DNA of 11,263 bases, taken from contig JAIRXN010000003.1 of assembly GCA_031268245.1 (NCBI GenBank), forward strand, positions 1-11,263, in the 5' to 3' direction. The notes under the pieces were generated by a model. The model searched no databases and had not been told where the DNA came from. It saw nothing but the letters and a program-made list of their open reading frames with translations. The position numbers and the translations under genes are program-made. This document shows, in pieces, positions 6,296-11,263 of the stretch. The stretch comes from Treponema sp. Its GTDB lineage: Bacteria > Spirochaetota > Spirochaetia > Treponematales > Breznakiellaceae. How positions within the stretch are numbered: the first letter of the stretch is position 1; the number at the start of each line of letters is the position of its first letter.

Positions 6296-6979
6296 GTGAA
6301 GCGGCTTAAACGCTTTGTCATGGGTGATGTTCACGGCAGGGACTTCTGGAAGCGGCGCCTTGAAGAGGACTTTTCCGAATTCTATATTCTTGGCGATTAC
6401 TTTGACAGTTTTGACGTGCCCTTTGAATTCCAACTAAAAAATTTTCTGAAACTCTGTAAAGCCGCCCGGACGGACAGCCGTATAAAGCTCTGCCTGGGGA
6501 ACCACGACTACCATTATCTGAAGGGCATTTTTCCCCAGGAGTATTCAGGATTCCAGACCCGGAAAGTCCCCGTAATCCGGGAAGCCCTGGAAGAGAACAT
6601 GGATCTTATCAAGGTTCTCTATGTTATCGAAAACAGGATCATTATTTCCCATGCAGGCGTTTCGACTACCTTTATGGAGCAGATGAAGGATCATGGTGTA
6701 CATAAACCGGAAGACATTAACTCATCCTTCCTTCAGGATCGCAATATTCTTGGCTTCTCAGGCTTCAACATCTACGGCGATGACGTAACCCAGAGTCCTA
6801 TCTGGATACGGCCCGCTTCCCTGATCAAAGATCACCTTGCAGGATACAGTCAGATCGCAGGGCATACGGAACATGCGGACATCAGGGTATATACCATGGA
6901 AAAAGCCTCTGCGGAAAAAGAAGCCCTCACGCTTGTAATCTGCGATACCGGAGACAAGGATCTCGTATACCGCTTTTAG
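6296..6979 (+). CDS. Calcineurin-like metallophosphoesterase
   Basis: A soluble two-metal phosphoesterase with the complete motif series: GDVHG (residues 10-14), GDYFDS (33-38), GNHD (68-71), SHAG (118-121) and GHTEH (189-193). At 227 residues it is a compact stand-alone catalytic domain. Motif order and the IWIRP segment (169-173) resemble phage-type serine/threonine or symmetrical nucleotide phosphatases, but the substrate cannot be told. No signal peptide is seen, so it is probably cytoplasmic. The GTG start at 6296 is chosen because GAGGT lies 10 nt upstream (6281-6285). The alternative ATG at 6320 would begin directly at the first metal motif and is unlikely. Its stop codon overlaps that of convergent hutU by four bases. 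Confidence 0.87.
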   Translation: MKRLKRFVMGDVHGRDFWKRRLEEDFSEFYILGDYFDSFDVPFEFQLKNFLKLCKAARTDSRIKLCLGNHDYHYLKGIFPQEYSGFQTRKVPVIREALEENMDLIKVLYVIENRIIISHAGVSTTFMEQMKDHGVHKPEDINSSFLQDRNILGFSGFNIYGDDVTQSPIWIRPASLIKDHLAGYSQIAGHTEHADIRVYTMEKASAEKEALTLVICDTGDKDLVYRF

Positions 6980-8961
6980 ATCAATGTTTCAAGGAGCTTC
7001 GGATCAACCAGACGGGGGATGGTGATGTGGCTTTTCCCCGCATATTTATTGTTGTAGGCGATGGCGGTTTCCATGGCATGGGGATTGCGGGCCCAGCTTC
7101 TGCGGGCAACGCCGTTGATCACGTCCCAGAGCAGGGCGTTCTTAATCACTTCATCAACACGGCTGCTTCCGTCCAGCACAAGACCGAAACCGCCGTTGAC
7201 GGCCTTGCCGATGCCTACCCCGCCTCCGTTATGCAGGGCCACCAGAGACATCCCTCTGCAGGCATCCCCCGCAAAGTTCTGCACCGCCATGTCGGCCATG
7301 ACATTGCTGCCGTCCTTAATGTTTGCCGTTTCCCGGAAGGGAGAATCGGCGCCGCTTACATCATGGTGATCCCGGCCTATCATCACGGGGCCTATTTCGC
7401 CATTGCGTACCATTTCGTTAAACTTGAGGGCAATGGCAAGGCGGCCTTCAGCATCCTGATAGAGTATCCGCGCCTTTGTACCCACCACCAGCCTGTTTTT
7501 GTCCGCATCCCGGATCCAGTTGTAGTTATCCATATCCTGACTGCGGCGCCGGGGATCGATGCAGTTCATGGCCGCATGATCGGTAGCGAGAAGATCCGAA
7601 TCCCTGCCGGAAAGACATACCCAGCGGAAGGGGCCGTAACCGTAGTCAAAGAGTTCGGGCCCCATGATATCCTCCACATAGGAGGGATATATAAAGCCGT
7701 CCTTTTCATCGACGCCGTTTCTGGAGATCTCCCTGACTCCCGCATCGTAGACCGCCTTGAGGAAGGAATTGCCGTAATCGAAGAAATAGGTTCCCCTTTC
7801 AACACAGATTCTGATAAGCTCAAAGTGACGGCGCAGGGATCCGTCCACAAGTTTTCTGAACGTTTCCCTGTCCTGCGACAGTAAACGTGTGCGCTCCGCA
7901 AAGGAGATGCCCTGGGGACAGTAGCCTCCGTCATAGGCTGCATGACAGGAAGTCTGATCGGAGAGAAGATCTATCTTTATGCCCTTTTCCACCGCGTACT
8001 CAAGGAGATCCACGATGTTTCCCTCGTAGGCGAGGGATATGGTTTCACCCTTTGCCATGCATTCCCCGGCCATGGAAAAAAGTTTTTCAAGATTACAGGA
8101 TGAGTTCCGCACCCATCCCTGAGCGAGCCTGGTTTCTATGCGGGAAGGATCAACTTCGGCAAAGATTCCCACCCCGCCCGCAATCTCCACCGCCTTAGGC
8201 TGAGCGCCGCTCATCCCCCCCAGTCCTGAACTGACAAAGAGCCTGCCTTTAAGATTTCCGGTATTGGAAACGTTCAAGAATTTTCTTCCCGCATTGAGCA
8301 GCGTATTGTAGGTACCGTGCACGATTCCCTGCGGCCCTATATACATCCAGCCGCCTGCGGTCATCTGACCGTAATTGGCAACCCCCATCTGCTCGGCAAC
8401 TTCCCAGTCCTTCTGGTTGTCAAAGAGACCTACCATAATCGCATTGGTGATAATGACCCTGGGCGCTTCGGGCCTCGATATGAAGAGCCCCAGAGGGTGG
8501 CCCGACTGTACAACCAGTGTTTGATTTTCGGTTAATTCTTCCAGGCAGCGTTTAATCAAAAGATACTGCATCCAGTTCTGGCACACGCTCCCTGTCTCGC
8601 CGTAGGTAACAAGTTCGTAGGGGTATAGGGCAACTTCTGCGTCAAGGTTGTTGTCGATCATCACCTGGCAGGCCCTGCCCTCAATACAGCGGCCCTTATA
8701 CTCATCAATAGGCTTGCCGTAGATACGGCCCTGAGGCCGGAAGCGGTATCCGTATATTCTGCCATAGGTCTTGAGTTCCAAAAGGAATTCCCCGGCAAGC
8801 TGTTCATGGTACTTGCCCTCAATGTAGCGAAGCGCATTGGCTACCGCTGTCCTGGTCTGCTCCTTTGAAAGGTTGAAATTCCGCGCCGGCGCACGGCGTA
8901 TTCCTTCCGCAAAGGACGGCATCCCGGGAAGGCCGTTTTCAAACTCAAGTGTGGTTGACAT
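6976..8961 (-). CDS. hutU: Urocanate hydratase, large (UROC1-like) type
   Basis: Converts urocanate to 4-imidazolone-5-propionate, the second step of histidine degradation, using tightly bound NAD+ as electrophile. The product is 661-662 residues, about 100 longer than the common bacterial HutU (about 555) and near the size of vertebrate UROC1. Visible blocks (numbered from the upstream Met) are the NAD-binding GLGGMSGAQPKA (248-259), DQTSCH and GGYCPQG (336-352), GPFRWVCLSG (444-453), RDHHDVSGADSPFRET (531-546) and LHNGGGVGIG (577-586). Two consecutive ATGs open the frame (8964 and 8961). The second is preferred because the AAGGAGG sequence is then 5 nt away instead of 2. It is divergent from hutH and convergent with the phosphatase gene. 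The cysteine of the short-family signature is replaced (see findings). Confidence 0.95.
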   Translation of the reverse strand: MSTTLEFENGLPGMPSFAEGIRRAPARNFNLSKEQTRTAVANALRYIEGKYHEQLAGEFLLELKTYGRIYGYRFRPQGRIYGKPIDEYKGRCIEGRACQVMIDNNLDAEVALYPYELVTYGETGSVCQNWMQYLLIKRCLEELTENQTLVVQSGHPLGLFISRPEAPRVIITNAIMVGLFDNQKDWEVAEQMGVANYGQMTAGGWMYIGPQGIVHGTYNTLLNAGRKFLNVSNTGNLKGRLFVSSGLGGMSGAQPKAVEIAGGVGIFAEVDPSRIETRLAQGWVRNSSCNLEKLFSMAGECMAKGETISLAYEGNIVDLLEYAVEKGIKIDLLSDQTSCHAAYDGGYCPQGISFAERTRLLSQDRETFRKLVDGSLRRHFELIRICVERGTYFFDYGNSFLKAVYDAGVREISRNGVDEKDGFIYPSYVEDIMGPELFDYGYGPFRWVCLSGRDSDLLATDHAAMNCIDPRRRSQDMDNYNWIRDADKNRLVVGTKARILYQDAEGRLAIALKFNEMVRNGEIGPVMIGRDHHDVSGADSPFRETANIKDGSNVMADMAVQNFAGDACRGMSLVALHNGGGVGIGKAVNGGFGLVLDGSSRVDEVIKNALLWDVINGVARRSWARNPHAMETAIAYNNKYAGKSHITIPRLVDPKLLETLI

Positions 8962-8965
8962 CATT

Positions 8966-8973
8966 CCCTCCTT
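8966..8973 (-). promoter_or_regulatory. Ribosome binding site of hutU
   Basis: AAGGAGGG on the minus strand. The GGAGG core is 2 nt from the first ATG (8964) and 5 nt from the second (8961), so the second Met is the likelier start. Confidence 0.65.
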
Positions 8974-8979
8974 GAAACA

Positions 8980-9015
8980 AGTTCATCGAAGCCGAGTTCA
9001 TCGAAGCAAGTTCAT
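8980..9015. repeat. Short tandem repeat AGTTCATCGAAGC in the hutU leader
   Basis: Two full copies (starting 8980 and 8995) and a partial third, AGTTCAT (from 9009), spaced 15 and 14 bp. Each full copy contains the dyad TTC-N3-GAA. The array lies between the hutU ribosome binding site and its predicted promoters, so it would be in the hutU leader RNA. It could be an operator cluster, an RNA-level element, or simple slippage duplication. Confidence 0.6.
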
Positions 9016-9023
9016 TCCCTTCA

Positions 9024-9083
9024 ATCTTAACCTTACCCGGTTTACATTTCAATAAGTATACTCTAACATTTGAGATATGCAAA
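9024..9083 (-). promoter_or_regulatory. Candidate hutU promoter(s)
   Basis: Two equally scoring minus-strand options. First, TTTGCA (plus 9078-9083), 17 bp, TATACT (9055-9060), starting near 9048. Second, TTGAAA (9047-9052), 17 bp, TAAGAT (9024-9029), starting near 9017. Each matches 9 of 12 consensus bases. Either gives a leader containing some or all of the AGTTCAT repeats. Confidence 0.4.
9057..9062 (+). promoter_or_regulatory. Candidate -10 box of hutH
   Basis: TATACT (5/6) lies 14 bases before the hutH ATG, predicting a leader of only about 8 nt. The -35 region at 17-18 bp is poor, as in activator-dependent promoters. It is part of the palindrome AGTATACT (9055-9062), which also presents TATACT on the opposite strand toward hutU. 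Confidence 0.4.
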
Positions 9084-10600
9084 TAAGTATAAATTCTGAA
9101 ACCTTAAATCTTGCGCAGCTCCGGGAAGTTTACCGTTCTCCGGCGGAAGTAAAAATCGGGGCTGATGTTGAAGAGGCCATGCGGAAAAGCGCGGATTGCG
9201 TAAATAAAGTTATCGAAAAAAATGCCGTTGTCTACGGAATCAATACGGGTTTCGGGCATCTGGCAAACAAACGCATCGATGCAAAGGATCTGCTTCTTCT
9301 CCAGCGTTCCCTGGTTCTCTCCCATGCTTCGGGGGTGGGAGAGCCGGTGGAAGATCCGCTGGTGCGGCTCATCATGCTCCTCAAGCTGAAAGGTCTTTCG
9401 CGGGGTTACTCCGGCGTCAGGCCGGAAGTGGTGCGGAACCTCGCGGCCCTGATCAATGCCGAAGTGTATCCCCTCATTCCCCGCAAGGGTTCTGTCGGAG
9501 CCTCCGGGGATCTTGCCCCCCTCGCCCACCTTACCCTGGTGCTGATAGGTGAAGGTTTTGCCCGCTGCAAAGGGAAGCGGCTTTCGGGCAGGGAAGCCCT
9601 GGAAACCGCGGGAATTGAGCCCCTGGAACTGGGGCCCAAGGAAGGACTGGGGCTGCTCAACGGCACCCAGGTTTCCACCGCGTTTGCGCTCAAGGGACTC
9701 TTTCTGGCGGAAGAACTTTTTGCAGCCTCCACAGCCTGCGGAGCCTTGAGCGTAGAAGCCTTTTCCGGTTCCCGCTCTCCCTTCGATCAGAGGATACATG
9801 AAGTGAGGGGCCAGCGGGGGCAGATAGAGGCTGCCGCCGCCTTCCGAAGGCTTCTGGAAAGCCATAGCGAAATAGGGGATGCCCACGCTGACTGCGACCG
9901 GGTGCAGGATCCCTACTGCCTCCGCTGTATGCCGCAGGTGATGGGGGCCTGCCTTACCCAGATCCGCAATGCGGCGGCGGTTCTGGAAACCGAAGCCAAT
10001 GCGGCTTCAGATAATCCCCTGGTTTTCCCCGGTAACGGAGATATAATCTCAGGCGGCAACTTCCATGCGGAGCCTGTAGCCATGGCCGCGGACAATCTCG
10101 CGCTGGTACTGTCGGAAATGGCCGCCATTGCGGAACGCCGTATAGCCATGCTGGTCGATCCCAACATCTCCCGGCTGCCTCCCTTCCTGATACACGATGC
10201 GGGAGTCAATTCAGGATTCATGATCGCCCATGTAAGCGCCGCAAGCCTTGCCAGCCAGAACAAAACCCTGGCCTTCCCCTCCTGTGTGGACAGCCTGCCG
10301 ACTTCCGCCAATCAGGAAGACTTTGTCTCCAGGGCCCCCAATGCGGGACGCCGTCTCTGGGAGATGGCGGATAATCTGCGTTTGGTTCTGGCAATAGAAG
10401 TGCTGGCCGCGGTTCAGGGAATAGATTTCAAAAACGGGCTAAAGAGTTCCGCTCCCCTGGAAAAATACCGCACAGGGCTGCGGGAAAAAGTGGCCTACTA
10501 CGATCATGACCGTTTCCTGGCGCCCGACATTGAAACCGCGTCTTCCCTCATTGCGGAAGGATTCTTTCAGGATGCGCTGCCTTCAGGCTTCTTTGCCTGA
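9077..10600 (+). CDS. hutH: Histidine ammonia-lyase (histidase)
   Basis: Deaminates L-histidine to trans-urocanate and ammonia, the entry step of histidine degradation, in the cytoplasm as a homotetramer. The product has 507 residues, the normal length. The Ala-Ser-Gly triad that cyclises into the MIO electrophile is at 142-144 (context GSVGASGDLAPLAHL), the same numbering as in Pseudomonas putida HutH. Y53 (VVYGINTGFG) and H83 (LSHASG) match the known catalytic residues. The Ser-His pair at 82-83, the substrate-selectivity position of the MIO lyase family, supports histidine rather than tyrosine or phenylalanine. Only a weak GAG precedes the ATG. It is divergent from hutU; the later hut genes are not in the window. 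Confidence 0.96.
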   Translation: MQISINSETLNLAQLREVYRSPAEVKIGADVEEAMRKSADCVNKVIEKNAVVYGINTGFGHLANKRIDAKDLLLLQRSLVLSHASGVGEPVEDPLVRLIMLLKLKGLSRGYSGVRPEVVRNLAALINAEVYPLIPRKGSVGASGDLAPLAHLTLVLIGEGFARCKGKRLSGREALETAGIEPLELGPKEGLGLLNGTQVSTAFALKGLFLAEELFAASTACGALSVEAFSGSRSPFDQRIHEVRGQRGQIEAAAAFRRLLESHSEIGDAHADCDRVQDPYCLRCMPQVMGACLTQIRNAAAVLETEANAASDNPLVFPGNGDIISGGNFHAEPVAMAADNLALVLSEMAAIAERRIAMLVDPNISRLPPFLIHDAGVNSGFMIAHVSAASLASQNKTLAFPSCVDSLPTSANQEDFVSRAPNAGRRLWEMADNLRLVLAIEVLAAVQGIDFKNGLKSSAPLEKYRTGLREKVAYYDHDRFLAPDIETASSLIAEGFFQDALPSGFFA

Positions 10601-10642
10601 AACCGCATTAAAGCAGCGCCGGTTTATTCGACTGCGAATAAA
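10600..10642 (+). terminator. Overlapping hairpins after hutH (tentative terminator)
   Basis: Two mutually exclusive inverted repeats follow the hutH stop: AAACCG/CGGTTT (10600-10605 and 10620-10625), and TTTATTCG/CGAATAAA (10623-10630 and 10635-10642) with a 4-base loop. Neither has a downstream T-run, so termination here is only a suggestion. Confidence 0.3.
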
Positions 10643-10650
10643 AAGAATCC

Positions 10651-10679
10651 TTGATTTATATAGTAAATAAGCCTATACT
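10651..10679 (+). promoter_or_regulatory. Promoter of the TetR-family gene
   Basis: TTGATT (10651-10656, 4/6) and TATACT (10674-10679, 5/6) are separated by exactly 17 bp. Transcription would start near 10686, giving a leader of about 29 nt before the ATG at 10715. Confidence 0.6.
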
Positions 10680-10706
10680 ATGAACCTAAGATTTATATAT
10701 TCATAG
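10678..10706. promoter_or_regulatory. Candidate operator of the TetR-family regulator
   Basis: Inverted repeat CTATGAA (10678-10684) / TTCATAG (10700-10706) with a 15-bp AT-rich spacer. It overlaps the end of the -10 box, spans the predicted transcription start and touches the SD. Its size and position are typical of an autoregulatory TetR-type operator. Confidence 0.45.
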
Positions 10707-10714
10707 GCGGCTAT

Positions 10715-11263
10715 ATGGCTAAAGCGTTTTCTGAACAGGAACGGGAAATAATCACTGAAAAACTTATAGCGGCTTGTGAGGAATGCTGGAACCTGTATGG
10801 GTATCAAAAAACCAACATCAGGGACCTGTGTTCCCGGTGCGGCATTTCATCGGGAGCGTTCTATCTGTTTTACAAGTCAAAAGAACTGTTATTTGTAGAT
10901 ACAGCCGAGAGAACCATAAAACGGATTTCGTCTGTTATTGATCAAAATATGCCGCCGGATAAGCCGGCAAAAAAAGATTTTGCCAAGGCATTTAAAATCA
11001 TGGCGAAAGAAATTGAAAATGCGAAATGGCTCGTATCGTTTAATGACGATATTAAAATATTCCAGCGCAGAATACCCCCGGAAATCTATAAGAATTTTGT
11101 CAACGTCTATGCGTTTCAGGCGGAAAAATATAAATTCCGCCCTAAAGTTCCCCATAACGTGGCAAGGGTGGTTTTAAGCATCCTGCTCATGCTTCGGATT
11201 AACCCCAATATAACCAGCAAAGGTTACAGCAAGGCTTACGACCTCCTCGTAGACAGCGCCATA
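10715..11263 (+). CDS. TetR/AcrR-family transcriptional regulator (3' end missing)
   Basis: A DNA-binding repressor-type regulator, running open to the window edge (183 residues seen; such proteins are about 190-220). The N-terminal helix-turn-helix covers about residues 13-60, with TNIRDLCSRCGISSGAFYLF (33-52) as the diagnostic turn and recognition helix, followed by the usual YKSKELLF stretch. The remaining helical part would be the ligand-binding and dimer domain, which is too diverse to name an effector. The ATG is supported by AGGCGG (10705-10710), 4 nt upstream. It has its own promoter and a candidate operator, so autoregulation is likely. The gene and its leader look more AT-rich than hutH, by eye. 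Whether it controls the hut genes or something to the right cannot be told. Confidence 0.85.
   Translation, partial: MAKAFSEQEREIITEKLIAACEECWNLYGYQKTNIRDLCSRCGISSGAFYLFYKSKELLFVDTAERTIKRISSVIDQNMPPDKPAKKDFAKAFKIMAKEIENAKWLVSFNDDIKIFQRRIPPEIYKNFVNVYAFQAEKYKFRPKVPHNVARVVLSILLMLRINPNITSKGYSKAYDLLVDSAI

Noticed and set aside
7027..7884. 285-codon plus-strand frame inside hutU
   Set aside because: It is antisense to strongly conserved urocanase blocks; long antisense frames are common opposite GC-rich genes, and no motif or ribosome binding site supports it.
9104..9886. 260-codon minus-strand frame inside hutH
   Set aside because: It is the antisense shadow of the conserved MIO-lyase core, with no family-like sequence.
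1..11263. CRISPR array, insertion sequence, tRNA, rRNA or a dedicated defence system
   Set aside because: No repeat-spacer pattern, transposase, terminal inverted repeats, cloverleaf or defence gene set was found on reading both strands.

Overview
This looks like a chromosomal segment of a spirochaete, most likely a termite-gut-type Treponema or close relative. That is inferred from the character of the proteins (a long RecJ, a treponeme-like RecO, a 67-residue bS21, a UROC1-type urocanase) and a roughly 50-55 % GC composition judged by eye. No rRNA, tRNA, CRISPR array, transposase or phage gene is visible.

Layout. (1) 102-515, minus strand: a small retropepsin-like (clan AA) aspartic protease, divergent from the next block. 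(2) 648-5887, plus strand: a tightly packed block argA (N-acetylglutamate synthase), recO, recJ and a secreted M23 metallopeptidase. argA/recO and recJ/M23 overlap by 1 and 4 nt, and recO/recJ are 37 nt apart, so this reads as one operon. (3) 5962-6165: rpsU (ribosomal protein bS21) with its own consensus-like promoter inside the end of the M23 gene and a near-perfect Shine-Dalgarno sequence. (4) 6166-6295: a gene-free gap holding a 16-bp-stem hairpin, then a calcineurin-like phosphatase (6296-6979). (5) 6976-8961, minus strand: hutU (urocanate hydratase), whose stop codon overlaps that of the phosphatase. (6) 9077-10600, plus strand: hutH (histidine ammonia-lyase), divergent from hutU. (7) 10715 to the right edge: an incomplete TetR-family regulator with a good promoter and a plausible autoregulatory operator.

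Function. HutH and HutU perform the first two steps of histidine degradation (histidine to urocanate to imidazolonepropionate); hutI and the formiminoglutamate-handling genes are not in the window. ArgA makes the first committed arginine intermediate. RecO and RecJ belong to RecF-pathway recombinational repair. The M23 enzyme probably remodels periplasmic peptidoglycan.

The window is mostly housekeeping. The most interesting point is inside RecJ: an approximately 130-150-residue insertion between the DHH core blocks whose pattern resembles a catalytically degenerate DnaQ-type (DEDD) exonuclease domain. Other points are apparent leaderless starts for both genes of the protease/argA divergent pair, a large-type urocanase lacking the cysteine of the short bacterial family, a compact shared control region for the divergent hut genes, and a recurring GTTCC-centred intergenic motif.
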